This document shows, piece after piece, positions 44,148 to 53,119 of a stretch of DNA of 64,000 nt. The translations under genes and the position numbers were made by a program. The stretch comes from Sulfurimonas sp. GTDB taxonomy: Bacteria > Campylobacterota > Campylobacteria > Campylobacterales > Sulfurimonadaceae. Below the pieces are notes generated by a model that did no database searches, was not told where the DNA came from, and saw nothing but the letters and a program-made list of their open reading frames with translations. The stretch spans positions 1 through 64,000 of the forward strand of contig NZ_JAQTLH010000007.1 in assembly GCF_028714975.1 (NCBI RefSeq), given 5' to 3'. The first letter of the stretch is position 1, and every line of letters starts with the position of its first letter.

Positions 44148-44441
44148 GCATAACTCTTTTGCCGTATACCAGTCGGCTATCCCTTTATCGTTATAGTGAT
44201 ACTCTCTTTGAGCATGGGGAATTACGCTGTTTCGTAGTTTTGAACGAACTATGCCCATTACTATAAAAGTTAGAACTAGAGTTAGCATCGCTATAAAATA
44301 GTCATACATATACCATGCTGCCAAACTAGATAGCGGCGTAGTAAATTGTAAAAATAGTTTCAGTAAAAAAGAGATAAATTTACATTTTTTTGAATAAAGC
44401 TTAGGCGTCGGCTCAAGCATGTCTATAAAATTATCCGACAT
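44133..44441 (-). CDS. Small membrane protein of unknown function
   Basis: Protein of 102 residues, not recognised. Hydrophobic stretches (FISFLLKLFLQF near residues 22-34; LSSLAAWYMYDYFIAMLTLVLTFIVMGIV near 37-66) predict two membrane helices, with a hydrophilic C-terminal tail. AGGAGA precedes the ATG, so it is likely expressed. It is alone between convergent and divergent neighbours; no partner is suggested. Confidence 0.65.
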   Translation of the reverse strand: MSDNFIDMLEPTPKLYSKKCKFISFLLKLFLQFTTPLSSLAAWYMYDYFIAMLTLVLTFIVMGIVRSKLRNSVIPHAQREYHYNDKGIADWYTAKELCYEAH

Positions 44442-44500
44442 ATCATTCTCCTGTAAAAAATCTATTTTAAAATTATATCAAAAAAAATATTAATAAATTT

Positions 44501-44542
44501 TAGACTAAATATAGTTGAGTAGACTAGACTAAATCAAGTTGA
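44501..44542 (+). promoter_or_regulatory. Direct repeats upstream of htpG
   Basis: Two 18-base units TAGACTAAATATAGTTGA (44501) and TAGACTAAATCAAGTTGA (44525), 16 of 18 identical, spaced 24 bases apart, ending 68 bases before the htpG ATG. The second unit is preceded by a TTGAGT...ATCAAG pattern faintly like the HspR-binding HAIR element. Candidate heat-shock regulatory site. Confidence 0.5.
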
Positions 44543-44610
44543 TTTGATTTGTACTCATTAACTTTTTTTTGTTAGAATCACAAAATATTTTAACCAAAAG
44601 GATTCAAAAG

Positions 44611-46506
44611 ATGGCAAAACATCAGTTTCAAACAGAAGCAAATCAAATATTAAATCTTATGATACACTCGCTATATTCAAATAAAGAGATATTTATTCGT
44701 GAGTTGGTTTCAAACGCATCAGATGCGCTTGATAAATTAAATATGTTGGTTTTAACTAATGATACTTATAAAGGCGTAAATTTTGTTCCTCGTATAGATA
44801 TCGTAGCAAATAAAGAGACAAAAACTCTAACTATCAAAGATAGCGGTATCGGTATGAACGAAGAGGACTTGATGAATAATCTAGGTACTATCGCAAAGTC
44901 CGGTACGAAAGCGTTTTTAGAAAATCTAACGGGCGACCAAAAAAAAGATTCAAATCTTATCGGTCAATTCGGGGTAGGTTTTTATGCTTGTTTTATGGTT
45001 GCGCATAGAGTTGAAGTAACAACAAAAAAAGCGGGCGAAGAGCAGGCTTATCTATGGATAAGCAAAGGTGATGGCGAGTTTGAGATAGAGCATACGACGC
45101 AAGACGGTCACGGTACAACGATAGTTATGCATTTAAACGATGATGAGAGTGAATTTTTAGATAGTTATAGAATCCAAAATATTATCAAAAAATATTCAAA
45201 TCATATACCGTTTCCAATTTTTATGGATAAAGAGAAGTTTATTGCAGCCCTAAAGGATGATGATGGCAAAGAGACAGAGCCTTCAAGAACAGAGATAGAA
45301 AATGTACAAATCAACCGTGCAAACGCACTTTGGACAATTTCAAAAAATGAGATAAGCGATGAAGAGTACAAAGATTTTTACAGCTCAATCGCTCACTCCT
45401 CAGAAGAGCCTCTTGCTTGGATGCATAACAAAGCCGAAGGTGCCATAGAGTATACGACACTCTTTTATATCCCGTCAAAAGCACCGATGGATTTGTATAG
45501 AGTAGATTATCAAACGGGTATAAAACTCTACATCAATCGCGTGTTTATCACCGATGACGAAAAAGAGCTTATGCCTACATACCTCAGATTTTTACGCGGT
45601 GTGATTGACTCTAAAGATTTGCCTCTAAATGTATCCCGTGAGATTTTGCAATCAAACGCGGTTATGGCAAAAATCAAAAATGCTTCCGTTAAAAAAGTTC
45701 TCTCTGAACTATCTAAAATGGCGAAAAACGATGCTAAAAAGTATGATGACTTCTTTGCACAGTTTGGCAATGTTTTAAAAGAGGGAATTTACAGCGATTA
45801 CGGTAATCGTGAAAAAATCTTAGAGCTTATGAAGTTTAATACTCTAAACTCAAGCCAAAAGGTTATGATAGAGGATTTTGTAAAAACCGTAGATGAAGCT
45901 AAAAAAGAGATTTACTATATTACGGGTAAAACTTCGCTCTCAATGCTTAGAAATTCACCGTCATTAGAGAGATTTAAGTCTCGCGGCATAGATGTTTTAG
46001 TTTTAAATGAAGAGATAGATACCATAATTTTCCCGATGGTAACGGAGTATAAAGAGTATAAGCTAGTGCATGTCAGCGATGCTAAGTTTGAAGAGAATGA
46101 AAATGATAAAAAAGCTCACCAAGAGAGTGCCAAATCATTTGAAAGTCTAACTAAAGAGCTAAAAGACGCGCTCGGCGAGAGTGTAAAATCGGTTGAAGTG
46201 ACTTTTGATTTGGTCGACTCTCCGGTAAAACTCAAAGAGGATAAAGAAGATTCGGCTTATATGATGGCTAAAATTATGAGACAGATGGGACAAGGTTCAG
46301 AGATGCCGACTCCGGCACCTATTTTACAGATAAATCCTAACCATGATTTGATTATAAAGTTGAAAAATTCCGTAGATCAAAACTTGATTAACGATGCAGC
46401 GCATGTACTTCTTGATCAGGCAAAACTTTTTGACGGAGTTGAGCTTGAAGATACGGCAGGCTTTATTTCAAGATTAAATAGAATTATTGCAAAGGCTGTT
46501 GTATAA
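44611..46506 (+). CDS. htpG: Molecular chaperone HtpG (Hsp90)
   Basis: ATP-dependent cytoplasmic chaperone of 631 residues. The Bergerat ATP fold is clear: ELVSNASDALDKL, DSGIGM, GTIAKSGTKAF and IGQFGVGFYACFM. The middle-domain segment SREILQ follows, and the C-terminal dimerisation region is present. An upstream ATG at 44569 is open, but the ATG at 44611 has AAAGGA and is the standard start MAKHQFQTEA. It is a single-gene unit with direct repeats upstream and a strong terminator downstream. Confidence 0.97.
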   Translation: MAKHQFQTEANQILNLMIHSLYSNKEIFIRELVSNASDALDKLNMLVLTNDTYKGVNFVPRIDIVANKETKTLTIKDSGIGMNEEDLMNNLGTIAKSGTKAFLENLTGDQKKDSNLIGQFGVGFYACFMVAHRVEVTTKKAGEEQAYLWISKGDGEFEIEHTTQDGHGTTIVMHLNDDESEFLDSYRIQNIIKKYSNHIPFPIFMDKEKFIAALKDDDGKETEPSRTEIENVQINRANALWTISKNEISDEEYKDFYSSIAHSSEEPLAWMHNKAEGAIEYTTLFYIPSKAPMDLYRVDYQTGIKLYINRVFITDDEKELMPTYLRFLRGVIDSKDLPLNVSREILQSNAVMAKIKNASVKKVLSELSKMAKNDAKKYDDFFAQFGNVLKEGIYSDYGNREKILELMKFNTLNSSQKVMIEDFVKTVDEAKKEIYYITGKTSLSMLRNSPSLERFKSRGIDVLVLNEEIDTIIFPMVTEYKEYKLVHVSDAKFEENENDKKAHQESAKSFESLTKELKDALGESVKSVEVTFDLVDSPVKLKEDKEDSAYMMAKIMRQMGQGSEMPTPAPILQINPNHDLIIKLKNSVDQNLINDAAHVLLDQAKLFDGVELEDTAGFISRLNRIIAKAVV

Positions 46507-46513
46507 TTTCTTA

Positions 46514-46540
46514 TTATGAGTGCTTTTGTAGCACTCATAA
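46514..46540 (+). terminator. Terminator of htpG
   Basis: Perfect 11-bp stem TTATGAGTGCT/AGCACTCATAA with 5-base loop TTTGT, eight bases after the htpG stop, followed by T-rich sequence. Confidence 0.85.
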
Positions 46541-46598
46541 ATTGTTTATATAGTTTTTTGTTGTTAAATTATGATAAAGAAAAAAATTATGATATTGT

Positions 46599-47111
46599 AT
46601 GTTTATGGATAATAAATACAAAGATAAGAGACGGCCTGAAAATGCCGAACTTCGGCGCAAGATAGATAGATTGCTCGATGAGGGAGAATCTTTTATTAAA
46701 GAAAATCTTCAACATTTAGAAATATCCGATTATCGCTATGAAGTTGCTGAAGCAATAGAAGAGTTGTCTTTGGATGAAGAGATTATCCGTCAGCTTATAG
46801 AAGATTATGTAATTCAAATTTTAAAATCAAAAATAGCTTTTTATAAATATATTCACGAATTAAAAAAAGATGAATTAGAGGGTAAGAGTTTAGATTATAC
46901 AAATGTTAGAAATCTTGCGCATAAAAACTTGGGAGTTGTTAGAAATCTTCGAATTAAAGACGCCCAAAAGCTGCTTGAAGTGATAATGCATGAGGATGAT
47001 TTGGACTATTTAAGACTTTGCATAAAAGCTTTAGAGATGTCTGCAGTTAAGTTAAACCCGCTCTGCGCTTATGAAACGCTAAAGCTAATCGAAGTTAAAA
47101 AATCTTTATAG
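46599..47111 (+). CDS. Conserved hypothetical helical protein
   Basis: Soluble protein of 170 residues, not recognised. It is strongly helical and charged, without cysteine clusters or membrane segments; the centre (YRYEVAEAIEELSLDEEIIRQLIEDYVIQILKSK) looks like a helical bundle. A second ATG at 46605 (MDNKYKDKRR) is equally possible; neither has a good Shine-Dalgarno. It is a single gene after htpG, convergent with a small membrane protein gene. Confidence 0.65.
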   Translation: MFMDNKYKDKRRPENAELRRKIDRLLDEGESFIKENLQHLEISDYRYEVAEAIEELSLDEEIIRQLIEDYVIQILKSKIAFYKYIHELKKDELEGKSLDYTNVRNLAHKNLGVVRNLRIKDAQKLLEVIMHEDDLDYLRLCIKALEMSAVKLNPLCAYETLKLIEVKKSL

Positions 47112-47117
47112 TTTTTA

Positions 47118-47426
47118 TTAATCTAATTTGTTTAACTGATTTGTAGTCATATATATCCAAAACTCTTTATGCGTATAACCTTTATCTAAAAAAAATATCT
47201 GCAAAATCGCAACTCTATAAAGTGTAACTATCATCTTTGCATACGGTATAAAAAGACTAAGGCTGACAAATAGCGATTGTTCTTTGTCGCCTTTTAGTTT
47301 AATCATCTCCTGCATACCTATATTTTTACTAAGGTACATTCCAAAAAGTATAGAAAAAGTAAAATTTAGTATTAATCCAAATATGATATACGCCATTAAA
47401 TCTTGTTCGTTCATTCCAGCAATCAT
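47118..47426 (-). CDS. Small membrane protein of unknown function
   Basis: Protein of 102 residues with two or three hydrophobic segments (AYIIFGLILNFTFSILFGMYL near residues 12-32 and SLFVSLSLFIPYAKMIVTLYRVAILQIFF near 50-78). It is not a recognised family. AAAGGG lies eight bases before the ATG. The stop is seven bases from that of the convergent helical protein gene. Confidence 0.6.
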   Translation of the reverse strand: MIAGMNEQDLMAYIIFGLILNFTFSILFGMYLSKNIGMQEMIKLKGDKEQSLFVSLSLFIPYAKMIVTLYRVAILQIFFLDKGYTHKEFWIYMTTNQLNKLD

Positions 47427-47454
47427 AAATACATCCCTTTTATTTAATTTAAAC

Positions 47455-47480
47455 GCTAAATGAGCAAAAGCCCATTTAGC
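47455..47480. repeat. Palindromic repeat GCTAAATG...CATTTAGC
   Basis: Perfect 8-bp arms with a 10-base centre AGCAAAAGCC, in the 98-base gap between two minus-strand small membrane protein genes. It shares its architecture (GCTA-ATGAGC-AGCCCAT-TAGC) with the hairpin at 63924-63952. Confidence 0.65.
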
Positions 47481-47524
47481 TACGCTAGCCGCTATGGCAC
47501 TAAAGCTTTAATAAAATATTTTAA

Positions 47525-47842
47525 CTAAACAAAACTTTTTAATTCATAAGTTTTAATTTTAGTTTTAGTAAAAAAAGTTCCAAACGGTATAAGCGAAGCT
47601 ATAAAAAATATCATATTTTCTTTAAATGACCATTCGCTCTCTTGCCATGCTTTTATGAGATATAAACAAAATAGTACAAATAGTATGCCGTGAATCATAC
47701 CGACTATTTTTACCGCTAAAGCTATTCCAAATAGATATTTTAACGGCATCGCAATAAAAACGAGTGCTAAGTAGGAGTATCCTTCTATTGTATTGATTAA
47801 CCCAAACTTTACAACATTTTCATTTTTTATAATATGACCCAT
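47525..47842 (-). CDS. DUF3817-family membrane protein
   Basis: Small membrane protein of about 105 residues matching DUF3817. Features are NTIEGYSYLALVFIAMPLKYLFG, AVKIVGMIHGILFVLFCLYLIKAW and a third hydrophobic segment near the C-terminus, giving about three helices. A longer frame begins at 47890, but the ATG at 47842 has AGGA at the right distance and is preferred. Function is unknown; relatives are annotated only as integral membrane proteins. Confidence 0.78.
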   Translation of the reverse strand: MGHIIKNENVVKFGLINTIEGYSYLALVFIAMPLKYLFGIALAVKIVGMIHGILFVLFCLYLIKAWQESEWSFKENMIFFIASLIPFGTFFTKTKIKTYELKSFV

Positions 47843-47984
47843 CTTCGTCCTATTTATTTTTTTATGAATTATATAATCAAAAAGTAACAATCTGACTATT
47901 TTTTAACATTACAAAAAGTTGTACAAACTCTTTTTAAACATTAATATTGTAAAGTACCGCGAAAGATGTTAGAAAGGCATATTG

Positions 47985-48017
47985 ATGGAAACCAAACCTT
48001 GTAGTAGAGAGTTCTAA
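47985..48017 (+). CDS. 10-codon leader ORF before oadG-like gene
   Basis: ATG preceded by AAAGG at normal distance, 10 codons and TAA that ends one base before the ATG of the oadG-like gene. That gene lacks a Shine-Dalgarno of its own, and a stop in its frame at 47983-47985 rules out an earlier start. The short ORF may deliver ribosomes by reinitiation. No amino-acid bias suggests attenuation. Confidence 0.4.
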   Translation: METKPCSREF

Positions 48018-48018
48018 A

Positions 48019-48234
48019 ATGGAAGTCGTTTTTTTATTTATCGGAATAATAATTGGGATAGTAGTAAGTAAAACGAATACTGTGTCATGTATTATAAAAA
48101 AATTCTATCCTGAAGTAGAGCCTGAAGTAACCCCTGAAGTAAAACCTACATTAAACAATGCTCAAAATCAAGATAATCAAAAAAAAGTAGTTGCTGCAAT
48201 AACGGCTGCAATTAAATATCATAGAGAAGGTTAA
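48019..48234 (+). CDS. OadG-like small membrane subunit of biotin decarboxylase
   Basis: Protein of 71 residues. An N-terminal membrane segment (VVFLFIGIIIGIVVS, residues 3-17) is followed by a Pro/Glu/Val linker (PEVEPEVTPEVKP). The C-terminal motif VVAAITAAIKYHREG resembles the end of the gamma subunit of oxaloacetate decarboxylase. The gene ends six bases before the alpha-subunit gene, the usual oadGA order. The beta subunit (OadB) is not in the window. The call rests on position and on the C-terminal motif; similarity elsewhere is slight. Confidence 0.7.
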   Translation: MEVVFLFIGIIIGIVVSKTNTVSCIIKKFYPEVEPEVTPEVKPTLNNAQNQDNQKKVVAAITAAIKYHREG

Positions 48235-48240
48235 AATAAA

Positions 48241-50070
48241 ATGGCTAAAAAATTTATAGATGTAATGGATACAACATTTAGAGACGGTGTTCAGTCCGTC
48301 TTTGGCGGTCGTGTATTGATGAACGATTTTTTTCCGGCTGTTGAAGCGGCAAAAAGAGCGGGAATTACTCACTTTGAATTTGGCGGCGGCGCTAGATTTC
48401 AGTCACTCTACTTTTACTTAAGAGAAGATGCATTTGTGATGATGGACAAGTTTCGCAGCATTGTAGGACCGGATGCAAATCTTCAAACATTATCTCGCGG
48501 TATTAATACTGTAATGTTAGATACAGGCTCTAAAGAGCTTATAGATTTACATGCAAAAATGTTTAAAAAGCACGGTACGACGACTATTAGAAATTTTGAT
48601 GCATTAAACGATGTTGAAAATTTAAAATATTCGGCAGAGCGAATAACGCATCATGGATTAAAGCATGAAGTAGTAGTTACAATGATGGATCTGCCTCCGG
48701 GTTGTTTTGGTGCTCATACGGTAGAATTTTACGAAAAAACATTACGCGAGATACTAGACAGCGGTATTCCTTATGACAGTATCTGTTTTAAAGATGCATC
48801 AGGAACTTCAAATCCTCAAAAAGTTTTTGAAACTATTCAAATGGCAAGACGCTTGATCCCTGAGGGAACACACTTAAGACTTCATACTCATGAAACGGCA
48901 GGTGTTTCGGTCGCTGCATATATGGCTGCTCTTGAGGCGGGCGTAGACGGTATTGATTTAGCTGCTGCACCTGTAAGCGGGGGAACTAGTCAACCGGATA
49001 TTTTAACTATGCTTCATGCTACAAAAGGGATGAATTATGACCTTGGCGGACTTGAGATAGATAAAGTATTGACTTATGAAAAAGAGCTTCAACACTGTTT
49101 ATCAGACTATTTTATGCCTCCTGAAGCAACAATGGTTTCTCCGATTATTCCATTCTCTCCAATGCCAGGCGGAGCGCTTACTGCAAATACTCAAATGATG
49201 CGTGATAACGGCATTATGGATAGATTTCCGGAAGTAATCGCTGCTATGACTGAAGTTGTAAAAAAAGGCGGATACGGAACATCTGTTACACCTGTTTCAC
49301 AATTTTATTTTCAACAAGCGCTTAACAATGTTATGCAAGGTCCATGGAATGCAATCGCTCCGGGATACGGAAGAATGGTTCTGGGTTACTTCGGTAAAAC
49401 TCCGGTTGCACCTGATCCTGAAGTTGTTAAAATTGCTTCTGAAAAATTAGGTTTAGCGCCTACGACAGAGAAAGCTCTTGATATCGCAAATGCTGATGAG
49501 AGTAAATCTTTGGCTACATGGATTGACAAATTAAAAGCAGAAAATATCGAAATAACTGAAGAGAATATTTTTATAGCCGCAGCTTGTCATGAAAAAGGAA
49601 TCGCTTTTCTAAAAGGTCAAGGTGAACTAATGGTTCGCAAACTGTCGGATATGAAAAAAGAAGAAGAGAAAAAAGAACAAAATAATAAAGAACAAGGGAG
49701 TAGAAAAATGGGAAGCGGAAATTATACGGTAGTTGTTGACGGTCAAAAATATAGTGTTCAAGTTGCTGAAGGTGATGTAAATATTCAAGTAACTGCGGTA
49801 AACGGCGAGAGCGCAGCAGTTGCTCCTGTAGCAGCTGCTCCAAAAGCGGTAGTAAACGGATTTGAAGTAAAAGCGCTTCTTCCTGGAAATGTATGGAAAA
49901 TAGTTGCTAATCCGGGTCAAAGCGTAAATGAAGGTGATGTTATCTTAATATTAGAATCTATGAAAATGGAAATAGATGTAGTTGCGCCAAAAAGCGGTAT
50001 AATTAAATCTATAGATGTTGCAACTAACGATAGAGTAACTGAAGGTCAAGTTATAGCGTTGATGTCATAA
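48241..50070 (+). CDS. oadA: Oxaloacetate decarboxylase alpha / pyruvate carboxylase subunit B
   Basis: Carboxyltransferase plus biotin-carrier protein of 609 residues. The N-terminal HMGL-like barrel starts with DTTFRDGVQSVFGGR, has the metal-binding HTHET (LRLHTHETAG) and continues with the conserved carboxylase region (about 1-450). A Lys/Glu linker (about 460-485) leads to the biotinyl domain with the biotinylation site ESMKMEID near residue 575. In Campylobacterota such a protein works either as PycB of two-subunit pyruvate carboxylase or as OadA. The adjacent OadG-like gene favours the membrane-linked form, but the missing oadB leaves it open. It is anaplerotic or gluconeogenic. Confidence 0.9.
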   Translation: MAKKFIDVMDTTFRDGVQSVFGGRVLMNDFFPAVEAAKRAGITHFEFGGGARFQSLYFYLREDAFVMMDKFRSIVGPDANLQTLSRGINTVMLDTGSKELIDLHAKMFKKHGTTTIRNFDALNDVENLKYSAERITHHGLKHEVVVTMMDLPPGCFGAHTVEFYEKTLREILDSGIPYDSICFKDASGTSNPQKVFETIQMARRLIPEGTHLRLHTHETAGVSVAAYMAALEAGVDGIDLAAAPVSGGTSQPDILTMLHATKGMNYDLGGLEIDKVLTYEKELQHCLSDYFMPPEATMVSPIIPFSPMPGGALTANTQMMRDNGIMDRFPEVIAAMTEVVKKGGYGTSVTPVSQFYFQQALNNVMQGPWNAIAPGYGRMVLGYFGKTPVAPDPEVVKIASEKLGLAPTTEKALDIANADESKSLATWIDKLKAENIEITEENIFIAAACHEKGIAFLKGQGELMVRKLSDMKKEEEKKEQNNKEQGSRKMGSGNYTVVVDGQKYSVQVAEGDVNIQVTAVNGESAAVAPVAAAPKAVVNGFEVKALLPGNVWKIVANPGQSVNEGDVILILESMKMEIDVVAPKSGIIKSIDVATNDRVTEGQVIALMS

Positions 50071-50077
50071 TTTTAAC

Positions 50078-50115
50078 TTACATCGTTAATGTTTTATTTA
50101 GCATTAGCGATGTAA
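50078..50115 (+). terminator. Terminator after oadA
   Basis: 14-bp stem with one G-T pair (first arm TTACATCGTTAATG), 10-base loop, starting eight bases after the oadA stop; AT-rich tail. Confidence 0.75.
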
Positions 50116-50136
50116 ATTTATCTGCCACCTTTAAAA

Positions 50137-51513
50137 TTAATCAAACTCTTTTTTATTATTTGATTTATCCAACGGAATATTTATAGTAAATTTTGCGCCG
50201 TTACTGCCGTTTTGAACATCTATCTTACCTTTACAGTGCTCTTCAATAATCATTTTAGACATATACAGACCGATGCCGGTTCCCTCTTTATCTTTTTTTG
50301 TACTAAAATACGGCTCGAAAATTTTGCTCATTACCTCATCAGAAATGCCTCCACCGTTATCTTCAATGGTTAATTCTGCATATTTTTCATCTTTGCGTCC
50401 CTTAACCCAGATAGTTGCATTTGCAATATTTTTTTCAAGCAGTACATCCTCTGCATTTTTTATAATATTTAACAACACCTGCTTTATTTCCGTGATGTAG
50501 GTATATACAAAGATATCATCATCTATATCGGTGCTTATGGTGATGTTTTTTGTTTCTATGCAAGGAGCAATAATTTTAAAACTTTTCTCGACAATATCTT
50601 TTAACTCTCCGTGTTCGAGTTTTTTATCGTTTTTAAAAAAATTTCTAAAATCATCAATAGTGCGAGAGAGGTAATTTGCCAGTTCGTCAATAGAGTCTAA
50701 TTTTGCTTGAAAAAAATCGGCTTTGTAGTTATCCATCATGATATCAAGTGAAAGAGTTCCCGATATTGCCGATATTGATGCTAGCGGTTGACGCCATTGA
50801 TGAGCAATCATATTAAGCATCTCTCCCATTTGTGCCAGTTTTGATTGTTGAATAATTTGCAGTGTTTTTTCCCTATTTTTATATACTTCATCCATAACAC
50901 GCTCTTGGAGATCTTTATTTATATCTTCTAACTCTTTTGTTTTTGCTTTTATCTCATTTTCCGTCGGTAAGAATATGAAAAAAGCTTCAAAAGCTAACAG
51001 TAGAAGCAACAGTATCAAAAGAAGTGTTTTTATAAATACTATATTTTGGGTTGATTCTTCACTCTCTTTTTGAATCACAAGAGCGTAATTACCGATATTT
51101 TTTATTAGAACATCATATTTTTTTTGAAGAAAAACATCAATTTCTTCAATCTTATCATTTCGTTTATCATCAGATATATTTAAAAACTGTTTTACACTTT
51201 CAAGATACTCTTTTTTACTCTCTTCTTCAAAAATATACCCTTTGCCTTTTAAGATAAGTTCAGTTCTCTCAAACTCTTCAATCGCCTCCTTTAGAGATTC
51301 TTTATGCCCATTTGACACATGGTGAGACATATAATTGATACAGTAAATAATCTTTGCCGTAATCATCTGCTCTTTTGCTACTAGATTTATATCTTGGGCA
51401 TATTTATCATGGTTTCTGACAAGAGTGATAGTCGTGGTATGAAACAGTAGCGCATATACGGCTACTAGGATTAAAGCGAATGTATACTTTTTTCTTAAGC
51501 TTATTTTGTTCAT
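50137..51513 (-). CDS. Membrane sensor histidine kinase
   Basis: Two-component kinase of about 458 residues. Two membrane segments (TFALILVAVYALLFHTTTITL near residues 9-29 and IKTLLLILLLLLLAFEAFFIFL near 160-181) frame a periplasmic helical sensor region. A coiled coil follows and then the kinase core: H-box MLNMIAHQWRQPLASIS, N-box IIKNAEDVLLEKN, G1 EDNGGGIS and G2 GTGIGLYMSKMI. A longer frame begins at 51579, inside the regulator gene. The ATG at 51513 follows AGGAG and is chosen. It lies 16 bases after the REC-PilZ gene, its probable partner. Confidence 0.92.
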   Translation of the reverse strand: MNKISLRKKYTFALILVAVYALLFHTTTITLVRNHDKYAQDINLVAKEQMITAKIIYCINYMSHHVSNGHKESLKEAIEEFERTELILKGKGYIFEEESKKEYLESVKQFLNISDDKRNDKIEEIDVFLQKKYDVLIKNIGNYALVIQKESEESTQNIVFIKTLLLILLLLLLAFEAFFIFLPTENEIKAKTKELEDINKDLQERVMDEVYKNREKTLQIIQQSKLAQMGEMLNMIAHQWRQPLASISAISGTLSLDIMMDNYKADFFQAKLDSIDELANYLSRTIDDFRNFFKNDKKLEHGELKDIVEKSFKIIAPCIETKNITISTDIDDDIFVYTYITEIKQVLLNIIKNAEDVLLEKNIANATIWVKGRKDEKYAELTIEDNGGGISDEVMSKIFEPYFSTKKDKEGTGIGLYMSKMIIEEHCKGKIDVQNGSNGAKFTINIPLDKSNNKKEFD

Positions 51514-51529
51514 TTCGACTCCTGCTGTT

Positions 51530-53047
51530 TTATAACGGTGAATTGATATCCGTTGATTTAAACTCACGGATAAGTTCAATTTGGCGATTGGAGAGGTACT
51601 CTCTTATATTGTTTAGATTTTTTTTGTCAAGCTCATAAATAAGTACGATATTGTAGTCATATTTGTTTTCGTCAATTCTATAAACTTTGCCTAATGTGAT
51701 AAATGACATCGGTTTTCCTTTTAGTTTTAGAAATATGGCTACTTTAACCGTTGTGCCGATTTCTATTCCTGCGGGCAACGCATCAATTTTTATTTTTACG
51801 GAGACTTCAGAAATGTCTACAATATGAGTTTCACCTGGAAATTTTATATTTTTATAATAGAGTGTACATCCGTGATCAAGATCAGGCTCTAGGCGGGTGT
51901 ATTTTCTGTCTGCCGCACTTCTTGATGCAAAAGAGAAATCATCTATAACAATTATTTGAGTGTCGGAGTCAACATTTTTGATGGATTTACATACGATGTC
52001 TTTTGGAAATATTTCAGAAGTGATTGTCATAAATCTGGTAATTTGCACAATTTTCAGTTGAGTATTTACTGTTTTTAACGAGAAATTATTTTCATTTATA
52101 TCTATAATAACGGCGGGATTTATAATAGTCAACCCTTTATAAAAATTGTGTATTTTTATCTCTGCAGAGTTATCTTTTATAACTTTTAGCAAAGATAAAA
52201 TAGCTGTTTTATCTTTGGAATTTTCATCATCTCTTGATGCATTTACATCAAATAGAGTCATCAGATTTAACTCGGTTACATCATCAAAAGAGAGTATATA
52301 GTGCTTCTTTTTTTGGGGAATCTCTCTAACTTTTAAGATAAGATGTCTTTTTTCGCCTTTATAATTTTGTATTTTTGTGTGAAAAAGTTTTCCCGGATTT
52401 TTAATAGCGGTATCTATCCATTTAGATGATGGCGTAGTATATAAAAATTCTTTATGTTCAAGCAGCAATTTGTCGATGTTACTATGCTCCTTTGTAAACT
52501 CATCTATACTCTCTACGCCAAAGAACTCATTAAAACGCTGATTTACCAAAACAAATTTATCTTCATGCATCATGATTACTATATTGTTTTGATAGTTAAA
52601 AATATTTTGAAGCTGATTTAAAAATATACGGCTGTTTTCGTCTTTTTGTATTGCTATGGTTGCATTATATATAGCATCTACAAGTTCAGGAGCTTTTGCA
52701 GGTTTGTGTAGATAGGAAAATACACCCAGTTCAAGAGCTTTGTAAAGGTCTTCTTTTTCATCGTAAGCTGAGAGGATAATTATTTTACACTCCAACTCTA
52801 ACGCTTTGATTTTTTTTATCATTTCAAAGCCGCTCATTATGGGCATATTTACATCTGTTATAACGATTTTGGGTTTATGCTTAATATATTCGTTATAGCC
52901 TTGCTCGCCGTCATATGCTACATATACATTATCAAATATTCTACTTAAGAGTGTCTCCATATTTTTAGATAAACCTTGATTGTCTTCCACATACAAGATG
53001 CCGATATCTTTTGATAGTTTTTTTATTGTCTCTATTTTTTCATTCAT
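51530..53047 (-). CDS. Response regulator with PAS-like middle and PilZ output domain
   Basis: Protein of 505 residues. The REC domain (about 10-130) has GILYVEDN, VVITDVNMPIMSG (phospho-acceptor Asp) and LHKPAKAPE. A middle PAS-like region (about 145-265) contains VMMHEDKFVLVNQRFNEFFGV. A further unassigned segment follows, then a C-terminal PilZ-like domain with RKYTRLEPD near residue 380, HIVDISEVSVKIKID and VKVAIFLKLKG. PilZ domains bind c-di-GMP, so kinase phosphorylation and c-di-GMP level would meet on one protein. The RxxxR-like start is somewhat degenerate (RKYTR), so c-di-GMP binding is probable, not sure. Co-transcribed with the kinase. Confidence 0.83.
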   Translation of the reverse strand: MNEKIETIKKLSKDIGILYVEDNQGLSKNMETLLSRIFDNVYVAYDGEQGYNEYIKHKPKIVITDVNMPIMSGFEMIKKIKALELECKIIILSAYDEKEDLYKALELGVFSYLHKPAKAPELVDAIYNATIAIQKDENSRIFLNQLQNIFNYQNNIVIMMHEDKFVLVNQRFNEFFGVESIDEFTKEHSNIDKLLLEHKEFLYTTPSSKWIDTAIKNPGKLFHTKIQNYKGEKRHLILKVREIPQKKKHYILSFDDVTELNLMTLFDVNASRDDENSKDKTAILSLLKVIKDNSAEIKIHNFYKGLTIINPAVIIDINENNFSLKTVNTQLKIVQITRFMTITSEIFPKDIVCKSIKNVDSDTQIIVIDDFSFASRSAADRKYTRLEPDLDHGCTLYYKNIKFPGETHIVDISEVSVKIKIDALPAGIEIGTTVKVAIFLKLKGKPMSFITLGKVYRIDENKYDYNIVLIYELDKKNLNNIREYLSNRQIELIREFKSTDINSPL

Positions 53048-53119
53048 AGTGTTGCTACCTATTGGTAAATGTATTAGATTTTATTATAAAATGCCTTTGG
53101 CTGAAATTAGAAGTACCTA

